Shown piece after piece: positions 28,542-39,116 of a DNA stretch of 64,000 bases. Under the pieces are notes generated by a model. The model had not been told where the DNA came from, made no database searches, and saw only the letters and a list, made by a program, of their open reading frames with translations. Numbering within the stretch: the stretch's first letter is position 1; each line of letters starts with the position of its first letter. Origin of the DNA: Lapillicoccus jejuensis (lineage in GTDB: Bacteria > Actinomycetota > Actinomycetes > Actinomycetales > Dermatophilaceae); the NCBI RefSeq assembly GCF_006715055.1, contig NZ_VFMN01000001.1, positions 1,798,001-1,862,000 of the forward strand, written 5' to 3'. The translations under genes and the position numbers were made by a program.

Positions 28542-29459
28542 GTGCGCTGCGGGTTCGACCCCGAGACGGTGACGCTGCGTGCGTCGCGGCGCCGGCTCGT
28601 CGACGCCGGCCTCGGCCGCACGGTGCAGGTCCCCGTCTACGTGCGTCACAGCCCGCTCGTCGTGCCCCCGCCCCCACCGGCGGGGCTCCTGCTCGGCCTC
28701 GGCGTCGGCGGGCGCATCGACCTCGGCTCCTCGCTCTGGCCCCCCGACCTGGGTCGGCCGGCCGAGTGGTGGCGCGCGGTGCACCTGGCGGCCTCGACCG
28801 CCGACGCCGTCGAGACCGGCGACGGCTGGACCCGGGTCCTCGTCGGCGCGGTCTGGGGCCGGGGCACCCGGGCGGCGCTGGTCCTGCGCGACGGCGACTG
28901 GGCGCTGCTGCGCGAGGCGCTCGCCCTGCGGCTGCGGCCCGCCGACACCCCCCAGGACGCCCCCGCCCCCGGGGTGCTGGCCCGCTTCCTCGGCCGGCTC
29001 GACGGGCTCGAGGGGACCGCGGCCCGGGAGCTGTGGGGCCGGCTCGCCCTCGAGGTCGTCGGGCTGCGCCGCCCCGGTCACCTGGCCGAGGCCCGCTCGC
29101 TGCGGTGGCACGCCTGCTGGGGCCGCGGCGGCTTCGGCGCCGGCTCCGACGGCCGGGCCACGGGGTACGGCGACGCGTCGACCGTCCTCGACCTCTCGCA
29201 GCACCAGGTGCGCGTCGAGGGCCGCGTCTTCCGGGTCCGCACGCTCCCGGACTGGGAGCGCGAGCAGGCCGCCCACGACCTCGGGATGGCCCCCGAGCGG
29301 CTCATGGGCTGGCCGTGCGTCCCGCTCGCGGACCTGCTGGGTCGCTTCGGCGACGGAAGCCCGGCGGCCCCCGTCCCGCAGGACGCCGTACCGGCCGTCC
29401 CGACGCCCGGTCCCCAGGACGCCCGTGGGCCCGATCCCCGCAGTAGCCTCGACCGGTGA
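28542..29459 (+). CDS. Hypothetical protein
   Basis: 305 residues from GTG 28542; the frame is open further up and a CTG at 28509 would add EIPWEQPRTA, which looks conserved in style, so the true start may be that non-standard codon. I do not recognise the family. It has Trp-rich segments (SSLWPPDLGRPAEWWRAVHL) and no membrane helix or catalytic motif I can name, and ends in a Pro/Ala-rich tail. The stop overlaps the next gene (GTGA), so it is cotranscribed with the enoyl-CoA hydratase. Confidence 0.65.
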   Translation: MRCGFDPETVTLRASRRRLVDAGLGRTVQVPVYVRHSPLVVPPPPPAGLLLGLGVGGRIDLGSSLWPPDLGRPAEWWRAVHLAASTADAVETGDGWTRVLVGAVWGRGTRAALVLRDGDWALLREALALRLRPADTPQDAPAPGVLARFLGRLDGLEGTAARELWGRLALEVVGLRRPGHLAEARSLRWHACWGRGGFGAGSDGRATGYGDASTVLDLSQHQVRVEGRVFRVRTLPDWEREQAAHDLGMAPERLMGWPCVPLADLLGRFGDGSPAAPVPQDAVPAVPTPGPQDARGPDPRSSLDR

Positions 29460-30280
29460 CCGACGTGCAGGAACGCACCCCCGCCGGCGTGAGCGCGGCG
29501 ACCGCCGGCACGGTTTACGAGCACGTCCGCCTCACCCGGGAGGGCACCGTCGCGACCGTGACGATGGCCCGGCCGCAGCGGCGCAACGCCCTGTCCGAGG
29601 CGCACCTGCGCGAGCTGCTCGCCGCCGTCCACGAGGTCTCGACGTCCGACGCCCGCGTCCTCGTCCTCGCCGCCGAGGGACCGGTGTTCAGCGCCGGGCA
29701 CGACTTCGCCGACGTCGGCGGCCGCGACGTCACCGGCGTGCGCGACCTGCTCCTGCTGTGCACGTCCGTCATGCAGGCCCTCCAGGCCGCGCCGCAGGTG
29801 ACCATCGCGCGGGTGCACGCGCTCGCCACCGCGGCCGGCTGCCAGCTGGCGGCCTCGTGCGACCTCGCGGTCGCCGGGCTCTCGGCCGGGTTCTGCCTGC
29901 CCGGCGGGAAGGGCGGCTGGTTCTGCCACACCCCCGCCGTCCCCGTCGCCCGCGCCGTCGGCCGCAAGCGGCTCATGGAGATGGCGCTCACCGGCGACGT
30001 CGTCCCCGCCGCCACCGCCGCCGAGTGGGGATTGGTCAACGCCGCCGTGCCCGACGACGAGCTCGACGCCGCCGTCGCCGACCTCGCCGCCCGGGTCAGC
30101 CGGGGCGGCGCCGCGTCGACCGCCCACGGCAAGGCCGTCCTCTACGCGCAGCTCGACCGCCCCGAGCGCGACGCCTACGCCATCGCCGTCGAGGCGATGG
30201 CCGCCGCCAGCCAGACCGCCGCCGCCACCGAGGGCCGAGCCGCCTTCCTGGAGAAGCGCCCGCCCGTCTGGCCGGCCTGA
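29456..30280 (+). CDS. Enoyl-CoA hydratase/isomerase family protein
   Basis: 274 residues, crotonase fold. The first oxyanion-hole segment is PVFSAGHDFADVG; the second is VHALATAAGCQLAASCDLAV. In the hydratase active-site position the second Glu is not obvious (LPGGKGGWFCHTPAV), so the reaction may be isomerisation or hydrolysis rather than hydration. This pattern resembles the ECHDC3-like group. It sits directly ahead of the oxidoreductase pair with an 11-bp gap. Confidence 0.87.
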   Translation: MTDVQERTPAGVSAATAGTVYEHVRLTREGTVATVTMARPQRRNALSEAHLRELLAAVHEVSTSDARVLVLAAEGPVFSAGHDFADVGGRDVTGVRDLLLLCTSVMQALQAAPQVTIARVHALATAAGCQLAASCDLAVAGLSAGFCLPGGKGGWFCHTPAVPVARAVGRKRLMEMALTGDVVPAATAAEWGLVNAAVPDDELDAAVADLAARVSRGGAASTAHGKAVLYAQLDRPERDAYAIAVEAMAAASQTAAATEGRAAFLEKRPPVWPA

Positions 30281-30291
30281 GGAGGACGCCC

Positions 30292-30903
30292 GTGCCCATC
30301 ACCCGAGGCTTCACCGGCCGCCCGCGCGACGAGCGGCCCGACCGGCTGCCGCCCGGCCAGTACGACGCAGGCGACCAGTGGCCCGTCCTCACCGCCGAGC
30401 CCGACGGCGACGTCGACCTCACGCGCTGGCGGATGAGCGTCGACGGCGCCGTCACCACCCCGTCGTCGTGGACGTGGGACGAGCTGCACGCCCTGCCCGG
30501 GTCGTCGTACGACGGCGACATCCACTGCGTCACGACGTGGTCGAAGTTCGGGATGCACTTCGAGGGGGTCAGCGTCGACCTGCTCCTCGACGCCGCCGGC
30601 CCGACCTCGGAGGCCACCCACGTCATGGCCCACTCGACGACCGGCTACACGACCAACCTCCCGCTCGACGACGTCCGGGGCGGCAAGGCGTGGGTCGTGT
30701 GGGAGGTCGACGGGGCGCCGCTCCCCGTCCCGCACGGCGGCCCGGTGCGGCTGCTCGTCCCGCACCTGTACTTCTGGAAGTCGGCCAAGTGGGTCACCCG
30801 GCTCGAGCTGATGACCCGCGACCGGCCGGGCTTCTGGGAGCAGAACGGCTACCACGACCGCGGCGACCCGTGGCTCGAGCAGCGCTACCAGGGCGACCCG
30901 TGA
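30292..30903 (+). CDS. Sulfite oxidase-like molybdopterin-binding oxidoreductase
   Basis: 203 residues. It is a single oxidoreductase molybdopterin-binding domain with the molybdenum-ligating Cys in DIHCVTTWSKFGMHFEGVSV and LVPHLYFWKSAKWVTRLELM towards the C-terminus. It has no signal peptide, so it is cytoplasmic, unlike MsrP. GTG 30292 has GAGGAGG 6 bases upstream. The next gene, 7 bp on, is a flavin reductase; such pairs recur in actinobacteria and the reductase probably supplies electrons. Substrate unknown. Confidence 0.88.
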   Translation: MPITRGFTGRPRDERPDRLPPGQYDAGDQWPVLTAEPDGDVDLTRWRMSVDGAVTTPSSWTWDELHALPGSSYDGDIHCVTTWSKFGMHFEGVSVDLLLDAAGPTSEATHVMAHSTTGYTTNLPLDDVRGGKAWVVWEVDGAPLPVPHGGPVRLLVPHLYFWKSAKWVTRLELMTRDRPGFWEQNGYHDRGDPWLEQRYQGDP

Positions 30904-30910
30904 GGCGCCG

Positions 30911-31871
<961 letters not shown>

Positions 31872-31950
31872 TCAGGCGGCGTCCCCCGGTCCCCCCACCC
31901 CGGTCGCCGGCGCCGCCCCACACCTCCCCACACCCCACGGACCGCTGCCC

Positions 31951-33858
31951 ATGCGACCTTCCTCCGACGCGCGCCCGCTGCCCCGCGCCGCGACCCCCGC
32001 TCCCCGGCCCGCCGCCCGCCGCTCCGCGATCGGCGCGCTCGTCGCCGCCGCCCTCGACGTCGCCGGGCGCGCGCCCGGCGTCCGCATGGTCCCCGCCCGC
32101 CCCGCGGGCCGGGGGAGCACGCCCCCCGCCGTCCCGACCGACCCGGGCGCGCGCGCCCGGGCGATGACCACGCCGGCCCGGTCCGTCGCCGCCCGGTCCG
32201 CCGAGGAGACCGCCGGCGCCGCGGCGACCGCCGCCCGCACCGCCGCCGTGCGCGGGGCGGCCACCTCCCGGGTCGCGGCCCTCCGCGCGGCGGGGAGCAC
32301 CACCTCGGCGGCGGCGACCGCGGCCGCCGCCCCCGGCACGCGTCGCACGACGGCCGGCGGGACCCGGACCCCGTCCCTCGGCCGCCCCACCGGTACCGGC
32401 CGGTACGGCGGCGTGGGCGCCGGCTTCGCCACGGTCGCGGGCACCACCCGCCCGACCGCGCCGAAGGTCTTCGTCGACGACGCGGGCCTGCACCTGCTGC
32501 GCCGGGCCACCTTCGGCCCGCGCCCGTCCGACCTCGCCGACCTGCGGGCGCTCGGCATCGACGAGTGGCTCAGCCGGCAGCTCGACCCCGCGACGATCCC
32601 CGACCCCGAGGGTGACGCCGCCTGGGCCCTCTTCCCGCTCGCCGGGGCCTCCGCCGCGACGGTCCACGCGCAGGTCGCGCCGTTCCACTGGGACGCCATG
32701 TTCGCGACGGGCCAGGCCACCCTCGCCCGGCAGGTCTTCTCGCGTCGCCAGCTCCTCGAGGTCGTCGTCGACGTCATGGCCGACCACCTGCACGTCGCCT
32801 GCCCGAGCGAGGGGTGGGACACGGTGCCGTCGTACGTCACCGACGTCATCCGACCCCTCGCGATGGGCCGCTACCGCGACCTGCTCAAGGCGGCCATGCG
32901 CCACCCGGCCATGCTCGGCTACCTCAACAACGACGTCTCGAGCAAGAGCCTGGTCAACGAGAACCTCGGCCGCGAGCTGCTCGAGCTGCACACCGTCGGC
33001 CGCGGTGCCGGCTACACCGAGGCCGACGTCGTCGCCAGCGCCAAGGTGCTCACCGGGCGCAGCCAGTCCGGCGGCGTCTTCGCCTGGAAGCCGACGATGC
33101 ACTGGGTCGGGCCGCTCACCGTCCTCGGCTGGTCCTCGCCCAACGCGAGCGCGGCGGACGGCCTGGCCGTCGGCGACTCCTACCTGGACTACCTCGCCGG
33201 GCACCCCGCCACGGCCCGGACGATCGCCCGCAAGCTCGCCGTCCGCTTCGTCGGCGACGACCCGCCCGCGGAGCTGCTCGACCGGCTCGCCGCCGCCTAC
33301 CTCGCCAACGACACCTCGGTCCGCGCCGTCCTGCAGACCCTCTTCCGCAGCGCCGAGTTCTGGGCCTCCGTGGGCCAGAAGACCCGTCGTCCGCTCGAGG
33401 ACGTCGTCGGGACCGCGCGGGTGCTCGACCTGAAGCCGGGCACCGACACGGCCGGGGTGCTGCAGGTCCTCTACTGGATGGTGCGGTCCAACGGCCACGC
33501 CCCGCTCGGCTGGGGGCCGCCCAACGGCTACCCCGACGTCGCCGCCGCCTGGGGAAACGCCGGCTCGTTCGTCCAGCGGATGACGATCCACCGCGGTCTC
33601 GTCAACGGCTGGTGGAAGGGCGTGACGACGACCCCCGTCCTCCAGCTCGTCCCCGTGACGCCGGGCATGACGGCCGGACAGTGGGTCGACGCCCTGTCGG
33701 TGCGCCTGCTCGGCCAGCGGATGACCACCGCGCACCGCGACGCGGTCCTCGGCTTCGCGCCGCAGGTCACCGCGGCCTCGCCGATGGTCAACGCGTCCTG
33801 GTACGCCTGGGGGCTGGTGCCCCTTCTGCTCGACTCCCCGTACTTCCAGCTGAGGTGA
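31951..33858 (+). CDS. DUF1800 family protein
   Basis: 635 residues from ATG 31951. The first 170 residues are a low-complexity Ala/Arg/Thr-rich region without a clear signal peptide. The DUF1800 domain follows: [86 protein letters not shown], and the C-terminal [11 protein letters not shown]. The family is uncharacterised and nearly always neighbours a DUF1501 gene, as here (GTGA overlap). The frame stays open upstream through the tandem repeat, and GTG 31849 or TTG 31858 are alternative starts, so the N-terminus is uncertain. Confidence 0.85.
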   Translation: MRPSSDARPLPRAATPAPRPAARRSAIGALVAAALDVAGRAPGVRMVPARPAGRGSTPPAVPTDPGARARAMTTPARSVAARSAEETAGAAATAARTAAVRGAATSRVAALRAAGSTTSAAATAAAAPGTRRTTAGGTRTPSLGRPTGTGRYGGVGAGFATVAGTTRPTAPKVFVDDAGLHLLRRATFGPRPSDLADLRALGIDEWLSRQLDPATIPDPEGDAAWALFPLAGASAATVHAQVAPFHWDAMFATGQATLARQVFSRRQLLEVVVDVMADHLHVACPSEGWDTVPSYVTDVIRPLAMGRYRDLLKAAMRHPAMLGYLNNDVSSKSLVNENLGRELLELHTVGRGAGYTEADVVASAKVLTGRSQSGGVFAWKPTMHWVGPLTVLGWSSPNASAADGLAVGDSYLDYLAGHPATARTIARKLAVRFVGDDPPAELLDRLAAAYLANDTSVRAVLQTLFRSAEFWASVGQKTRRPLEDVVGTARVLDLKPGTDTAGVLQVLYWMVRSNGHAPLGWGPPNGYPDVAAAWGNAGSFVQRMTIHRGLVNGWWKGVTTTPVLQLVPVTPGMTAGQWVDALSVRLLGQRMTTAHRDAVLGFAPQVTAASPMVNASWYAWGLVPLLLDSPYFQLR

Positions 33859-35183
33859 CCAGCGTGACCACCGTGACGACCACCACCCGTGTCCCCTCGG
33901 CCGACGTCCTGCAGGCCCGCGCCGAGCAGCAGGAGCACGAGACCCAGACCCGCGAACGGCTGTGGGAGAAGGGGTTCACCCGCCGCCGGCTGCTCGCCGG
34001 CGGGATGGGCGTCGGCGTCGCGACGCTCGGCTCGCAGCTGGTCACCACCCGGGTGGCGTACGGCGCCCCGTCGGCGGCGGCGACCGGCTGCCTCGTCGTG
34101 ATCTTCCTGCGCGGGGGCCTGGACGGCCTGTCGCTGCTCGTGCCCGGCACCGACCCCGACTACCTCGCCGCGCGCGGCAGCATCGCCGTCCCGGCGAGCC
34201 GGCTCGTCGCCATGGACCGCGGCTTCGGCCTGCACCCGGCCATGGCGCCGCTCGCGCCGCTCGTGGCCGCCGGCAAGGTCGCCGCCGTCCCGGCCGTGTC
34301 GACGCCGGACCTGTCGCGCAGCCACTTCCAGGCCCAGGACTGCCTCGAGCGCGGTGGCTCCGCGACCGGCGCGCAGACCGGCTGGCTCGACCGGGTCCTC
34401 GAGCAGACCGGGCCCGGGACGACGTTCCGCGCGGTCGCCCTGGGCGGCCTCTCCCCGCGGTCGCTGGCCGGTGACGGAACGGCGATGACCGTCGGCTCCA
34501 TCTCGTCGCTCAGCGTCCCCAGCGCCACCGACCCGCAGTGGCGCGGACGCACCCTCGACGCCGTACGGCGGCTGTACACCGGCGTCGACGACCCGGTGAG
34601 CCTGCAGGCGGCGCTCGCCTGCGACGCGGTGACGACGGCGGCCTCGATGTCGAGCCTCACATCGAGCACGACGTACCCCGCGGGCGACTTCGCGTCCGCC
34701 CTCAAGGACATCGCCCGGATCATCCGGTCCGGGGCGGGGGCCCGCGTGGCCTGCGTCGACCTCGGCGGCTGGGACATGCACACCGGCATCGGCACCCTCG
34801 ACTGGGGCGACATGGTGCGCCAGGTCGGGGCTCTCGCCTCGGCCCTCGCGGCCTTCACCACCGACCTCGGGCCGCTGCTCGACACGACGACCGTCGTGAC
34901 GATGAGCGAGTTCGGGCGACGCGTGCAGAAGAACGCCAGCGGCGGCGCCGACCACGGGCACGGCGGGGTCAGCCTCGTCCTCGGTGGTGGCGTCTCCGGT
35001 GGCGTCAAGGGTCGCTGGCTGGGACTCGCGCCGTCGGTCCTCGACCAGGGCGACGTCCCCGGCACGAACGACTACCGCGACGTCCTCGGCGAGGTCGTCG
35101 GTCGGCGGCTGGGGCTCAGCGACGGCCAGCTCGCGACCGTGTTCCCCGGGTGGTCCCGCACCCCGCTGGGGGTCATGGCCTGA
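33855..35183 (+). CDS. DUF1501 family Tat-exported protein
   Basis: 442 residues. A twin-arginine signal ([20 protein letters not shown], about residues 39-58) follows a 38-residue leader. The body shows the sulfatase/alkaline-phosphatase-like DUF1501 pattern: [89 protein letters not shown]. It is expected outside the membrane, possibly metal-dependent. The partner DUF1800 overlaps it. Function is not known for the family. Confidence 0.88.
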   Translation: MTSVTTVTTTTRVPSADVLQARAEQQEHETQTRERLWEKGFTRRRLLAGGMGVGVATLGSQLVTTRVAYGAPSAAATGCLVVIFLRGGLDGLSLLVPGTDPDYLAARGSIAVPASRLVAMDRGFGLHPAMAPLAPLVAAGKVAAVPAVSTPDLSRSHFQAQDCLERGGSATGAQTGWLDRVLEQTGPGTTFRAVALGGLSPRSLAGDGTAMTVGSISSLSVPSATDPQWRGRTLDAVRRLYTGVDDPVSLQAALACDAVTTAASMSSLTSSTTYPAGDFASALKDIARIIRSGAGARVACVDLGGWDMHTGIGTLDWGDMVRQVGALASALAAFTTDLGPLLDTTTVVTMSEFGRRVQKNASGGADHGHGGVSLVLGGGVSGGVKGRWLGLAPSVLDQGDVPGTNDYRDVLGEVVGRRLGLSDGQLATVFPGWSRTPLGVMA

Positions 35184-35302
35184 CTGTGGCGCCGTCGGCG
35201 GCCTCCGTCCGGCGACCGCCCGGCGCACCGGCACCGCCGGGCCTCCCACCGGCCGTCGCCCAGGTCCACACTGGCGCGACGTCGACTCGGAGGGAACGTC
35301 CA

Positions 35303-36544
35303 GTGAAGACCCAGAGGCATCTCAGGAAGGCCGGCCGCGCCGGCGTCGCCGTGACCGCGGTCCTGGCCGCCGCCGTCGCCCTCGCGCTCGGGCCGGGCCC
35401 GGCCAGCGCGAGCCCGGCGGGGGCGCCGCCGCCAGCCCCCGACGTGGTGACCGGCGCGGGGGACTGGCTGACGGCCCGCGGCAGCGACCTGCGCCTCGGC
35501 CAGGCCCGGGGTGCCGGCGCGCTCACCCGCGCGACCGTCGCGTCGCTGCGCACCGTCTGGACCGCGCCGGTCGTCACGCCGCCCTTCAGCGAGGTGGTCG
35601 TCCAGGGCGGCGCCGTCTACACCAACACCCTCGAGGGCACGCTCGTGCGGCTGCGCACCTCGGACGGCAGCGTCGTGTGGCGGCAGGACGCCGGGACCAT
35701 CGGCGTCACGCCGGCGCTCGACCACGGCGTGGTCTACACGTCGGGCAGCACGGTGCGGGCCTTCCGGGCGAGCGACGGGACGCTGCTGTGGTCGGTGAAG
35801 CCGCCGACGACGATGAACGGCGGTGGCGGCATCGGCGTGCGCGGCGACACCCTCGCGGTCGGCCGCGGAGGCCTGCTCGTCCTCCTCGACAAGGCCGACG
35901 GGGCCACGCAGCGGGTCACCAACGTCCTCGGCGACGACCCCGACTCCTACGGCTACGGCACGCCGGCCATCGACCCGCGTGGGGTGGCCTGGTACGCCTA
36001 CAAGTGGCTCGGCTCGCTCCCGGTGCCGCCGACGGTGGAGCGACCGTTCAGGGCGCCCCGGCACAGCGGCAACGGCAGCACGACGCCGATGGTCCTCGGC
36101 GACCGCGTCCTCGTCGCCGCGACGTCGGTCGGGCTGACGTCGTACGACCTGGCGACCGGCACCAAGACCGTGCTCGACCCCACCGCCGACGGCCGGCACC
36201 GCGACCTGGCCACCGACGGCACGCTGGTCTTCGACGTCACCAGCTCGCGCGCGGACGGCCAGGCGCTGACGGCCCGCCGCGCCACCGACGGGTCGGTGGT
36301 GTGGCGCCGGCCCGGGGCGGTCACCTCCCCGCTGGTCCTCGGCGACCTCGTCGTCGTCGGCGAGGACCGCGCCGGGATCGCGATGTACGACACCGCGACC
36401 GGCGCGCTCGTGCACCGGATCCCGGGCACCGCCCGCGGCGCCTACCCGGTCGTCGCGAACGGGCGGCTCTACCTCGGGTACGCCAGCGGGACGGTGCCGA
36501 CCGACACCGTCCCGCCTGTGACCGCGTTCGCGCTGCCGGGCTGA
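35303..36544 (+). CDS. Secreted PQQ-like beta-propeller repeat protein
   Basis: 413 residues. A Sec signal peptide (about 1-37, ending SASPAG) is followed by WD40/PQQ-like propeller blades: VVVQGGAVYTNTLEGTLVRL then TSDGSVVWRQDAG, DHGVVYTSGSTVRAFRASDG, VLVAATSVGLTSYDLATGTK and VVVGEDRAGIAMYDTATGAL. No quinoprotein active-site residues are clear, so it is probably a binding or structural propeller. GTG 35303 has GGAGGG upstream. It follows the DUF1501 gene by 119 bp and may belong to the same system. Confidence 0.82.
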   Translation: MKTQRHLRKAGRAGVAVTAVLAAAVALALGPGPASASPAGAPPPAPDVVTGAGDWLTARGSDLRLGQARGAGALTRATVASLRTVWTAPVVTPPFSEVVVQGGAVYTNTLEGTLVRLRTSDGSVVWRQDAGTIGVTPALDHGVVYTSGSTVRAFRASDGTLLWSVKPPTTMNGGGGIGVRGDTLAVGRGGLLVLLDKADGATQRVTNVLGDDPDSYGYGTPAIDPRGVAWYAYKWLGSLPVPPTVERPFRAPRHSGNGSTTPMVLGDRVLVAATSVGLTSYDLATGTKTVLDPTADGRHRDLATDGTLVFDVTSSRADGQALTARRATDGSVVWRRPGAVTSPLVLGDLVVVGEDRAGIAMYDTATGALVHRIPGTARGAYPVVANGRLYLGYASGTVPTDTVPPVTAFALPG

Positions 36545-36559
36545 GCCCGGGCCCCGCGA

Positions 36560-36588
36560 CCCGCGCCGCTCAGTCCCTGCGGCGCGGG
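36560..36588. terminator. 10-bp perfect hairpin between converging genes
   Basis: CCCGCGCCGC (36560-36569) and GCGGCGCGGG (36579-36588) pair perfectly around a 9-base loop. The structure overlaps the last codons of the minus-strand exporter and can end both converging transcripts. Confidence 0.6.
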
Positions 36589-38468
36589 TAGCGGTGCCGT
36601 CCGGCGGCGACCGCGTCGCGGCGGGCCGGGGACGAGCCCGCCGTACGGGCGTCGTACTCGATGACGACGGGGGTGTCGCGCCGCGCCGACGGACGGCCCG
36701 TACGACGCTCCTCGCTCACCGCGAGCGCCTCGGCCTCGCGGGGGCTGAGGGCGGGCTCGTCGACCTCGGGGGCCTCGGGGGGGATTGCCGCCTGGGCGAC
36801 GGCCGGGGCCGTCCCGCCGGCCGCCCCCGCGACGGCCTGCTCGACGGCGGCCGGAGAAGAGGCTTCCTGCGATACGGTCGTGCGCAGCGGCACCTCCTTG
36901 ATGAAGAGGACCGCGACGAAGGCGACCACGGCGACGATCGCCGCGATGAGGAAGATCCGGCCGGTCGCGTCGCCGTACGCGGCCCGGACGATCGCCCGGA
37001 CCGGCGCCGGCATGTCGGCGAGGTCGAGGGTCCCGGTGCCACCGCCCTGCTGGGCGGCCGCCGCGGCCTGCGGGCCGAGCGCCGAGAGGCCGGTCACGAC
37101 GTTGTCCTGCACCCGGGTGGCGAGGACGGCGCCGAGGGCCGAGACGCCGATGGCGCCGCCGAGCGAGCGGAAGAAGGCGACCGACGCCGACGAGGCGCCG
37201 ATGTCGCGCACGTCCACGGTGTTCTGCACGGCGAGCACGAGGTTCTGCGTGAGCGCGCCCATGCCGAGACCCATGAGGCCCATGTAGACCTGTGTGTGCC
37301 AGACCGGCGTCGCGTGGTCGACCGTGCCGAGGGCGAAGAGGCCGCCGGCCATGAGCAGGCCGCCGAGGACGAGGAAGATCTTCCAGCGGCCGGTGCGGGT
37401 GATGATCTGCCCGGCGCCGATCGAGGAGATCATCGAGCCGGCCATGAGCGGGATGGTCAGCAGGCCGGCGGTCGTCGGCGTCTTGCCGAGGGCGAGCTGG
37501 AAGTACTGTCCCAGGAAGGTGGCCGCGCCGAAGAGCGAGATGCCGACGGCGACGCTGGCGAGGATGACGAGGGCGGCGGTGCGGTTGCGCAGGACGTGCA
37601 GCGGCACGAGCGGCTCGGCCGCGCGGTTCTCGACGAGGACGAAGAGGACCGCGCCGAGCAGGGTCGCACCGAGGTAGAGCGCGCTCTGGCCGGACACCCA
37701 GTCGAAGTCCGTGCCGGCGAAGGTGACCCACAGCAGGGGCAGCGACGCGGTGACGGTGATGAGCACGGCGCCCCAGTAGTCGATCGAGACGGCGCGCTTG
37801 ACCGTCGGCAGGTGCAGCTGCGCCTGGAGGACGAAGAGCGCGATGACGGCGAGCGGGACGCAGACGTAGAAGGTCCAGCGCCAGCCGAGGTGGTCGACGA
37901 TGACACCGCCGAGCAGCGGGCCGCTGACGGTGGAGACGGCCATCACCGCGCCGAGGTAGCCGGAGTAGCGGCCGCGCTGGCGGGGGGCGACGATCGCGCC
38001 CATGATCGCCTGGGCGAGCGCGGTCAGGCCGCCCATGCCGATGCCCTGCACGACGCGGCAGGCGATGAGGAAGGGCACCGACTCGGACAGGCCGGCGGCG
38101 ATCGAGCCGACGACGAAGACGACGATCGAGGCCTGGACGAGGACCTTCTTGCTGAACAGGTCGGCGAGCTTGCCCCAGATCGGGGTGGTCACCGTCGTCG
38201 CGAGCAGCGAGGCGGTGATGACCCAGGTGTACTGGCGCTGGGTGCCGTGCAGCGCGCCGATGATCGTCGGCAGCGCGGTCGAGACGATGGTCGAGGAGAT
38301 GAGCGCGGTGAAGAGCGCGGCCATGAGGCCGGTCATCGCGCGCAGGATCTCCGCGTGCGTCATCTCGTCGTGGTGCGAGGGGTGCGGGTCGTGGGGCGCG
38401 GGCGCCGGTTCGTGGGGGGCGGCGACGTCGGTCGCCGTCCCGGTCGGGCGGGTGACGGTGGCGGTCAT
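36570..38468 (-). CDS. DHA2 (14-TM) multidrug MFS exporter
   Basis: 632 residues. The core (about 45-535) has 14 hydrophobic segments with the DHA2 motifs: SSTIVSTALPTIIGALHG then WVITASLLATTVTTPIWGKL in TM1-2, GRYSGYLGAVMAVSTVSGPL then LGGVIVDHLGWRWTFYV (motif C). The N-terminal 40 residues are His/Pro-rich (PHEPAPAPHDPHPSHHDEMT), and a long cytoplasmic tail of about 90 residues is Ala/Glu/Arg-rich. The start overlaps the stop of the upstream MarR gene (ATGA), so exporter and regulator form one operon. Likely a drug or toxic-compound efflux pump. Confidence 0.93.
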   Translation of the reverse strand: MTATVTRPTGTATDVAAPHEPAPAPHDPHPSHHDEMTHAEILRAMTGLMAALFTALISSTIVSTALPTIIGALHGTQRQYTWVITASLLATTVTTPIWGKLADLFSKKVLVQASIVVFVVGSIAAGLSESVPFLIACRVVQGIGMGGLTALAQAIMGAIVAPRQRGRYSGYLGAVMAVSTVSGPLLGGVIVDHLGWRWTFYVCVPLAVIALFVLQAQLHLPTVKRAVSIDYWGAVLITVTASLPLLWVTFAGTDFDWVSGQSALYLGATLLGAVLFVLVENRAAEPLVPLHVLRNRTAALVILASVAVGISLFGAATFLGQYFQLALGKTPTTAGLLTIPLMAGSMISSIGAGQIITRTGRWKIFLVLGGLLMAGGLFALGTVDHATPVWHTQVYMGLMGLGMGALTQNLVLAVQNTVDVRDIGASSASVAFFRSLGGAIGVSALGAVLATRVQDNVVTGLSALGPQAAAAAQQGGGTGTLDLADMPAPVRAIVRAAYGDATGRIFLIAAIVAVVAFVAVLFIKEVPLRTTVSQEASSPAAVEQAVAGAAGGTAPAVAQAAIPPEAPEVDEPALSPREAEALAVSEERRTGRPSARRDTPVVIEYDARTAGSSPARRDAVAAGRHRYPRRRD

Positions 38469-38983
38469 ACGAGGGCTTCCTGGGGACGGGTGGTGGAGGG
38501 GGCGGCGAGCGCGGCGGCGCTCGGGGTGCCGGGGTGGCGGCTGGTGTCGACGGCCTGCTCGAGGGCCTCGCTCAGCTGGCCGAGGAGGGTCGCGAGGGTC
38601 GCGACCGTGTCCTCGTCCCAGTCGTGGAGCATGCTCGTGAGGACCTCGGCCTGCTGGGCCCGCATGGCCTCGAGCCGGCCGGTGCCGGCCTCGGTGAGGG
38701 CGAGCGAGCAGGCCCGGCCGTCGGCCGGGTCGCTGGTGCGGCGGACCCAGCCCTCCTCGACGAGGGCGGCGGCGGTGCGCGACACCGCCGACGGCGAGAC
38801 GTGCAGCAGGGTCGCCAGGTCGCCGGGACGCAGCGGCCCGTGCGCGAGCTTGAGCAGCACGCCGTGGGTCAGGCCCGCGCGGCCGAGCTGCTGCTCACGC
38901 AGGTGGGCGTAGCTCCTCGCGGTGCGGACCAGACGGCTCACCCCCGCGAGCAGGTCGCCGGCGGTGTCCGGGGTGACGCTCAC
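38465..38983 (-). CDS. MarR-family regulator of the exporter operon
   Basis: 172 residues. The winged helix reads HGPLRPGDLATLLHVSPSAV, SRTAAALVEEGWVRRTSDPA and DGRACSLALTEAG, a standard MarR core flanked by the dimerising helices. GTG 38983 has AAGGAGG six bases upstream. It is the first gene of the operon with the DHA2 exporter and is preceded by a long inverted repeat expected to be its own operator, so autoregulation with ligand release is likely. Confidence 0.92.
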   Translation of the reverse strand: MSVTPDTAGDLLAGVSRLVRTARSYAHLREQQLGRAGLTHGVLLKLAHGPLRPGDLATLLHVSPSAVSRTAAALVEEGWVRRTSDPADGRACSLALTEAGTGRLEAMRAQQAEVLTSMLHDWDEDTVATLATLLGQLSEALEQAVDTSRHPGTPSAAALAAPSTTRPQEALV

Positions 38984-38996
38984 AGCATTCCTCCTT

Positions 38997-39041
38997 GGTT
39001 GTCGCAAGCAACTTTAAACCAAGAAGTTGCTTGACGCAACC
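38997..39041. promoter_or_regulatory. MarR operator: 18-bp-arm inverted repeat
   Basis: Arms 38997-39014 and 39024-39041 match at 15 of 18 positions, with a perfect inner CAAGCAACTT/AAGTTGCTTG and a 9-base AT-rich spacer. It overlaps the ribosome site end of the MarR gene leader. AGTTGCTT is shared with the patch upstream of the MMPL gene. Confidence 0.75.
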
Positions 39042-39060
39042 ACAGGGGGGCGGCGGGGCG

Positions 39061-39095
39061 CGCTGGATCCCATCGAATCGGTGGCGTTCAGCGCG
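39061..39095. repeat. Palindromic dispersed repeat, copy 3 (reverse orientation, diverged)
   Basis: CGCTGGATCCCATCGAATCG (39061-39080) and the next 15 bases align with the reverse complement of copies 1 and 2 at roughly three quarters of positions, including CGCTGGA and CCCATCGA. It lies between the two MarR genes. Confidence 0.5.
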
Positions 39096-39116
39096 GCGCC
39101 CCGCGGGCGGGAGGAG

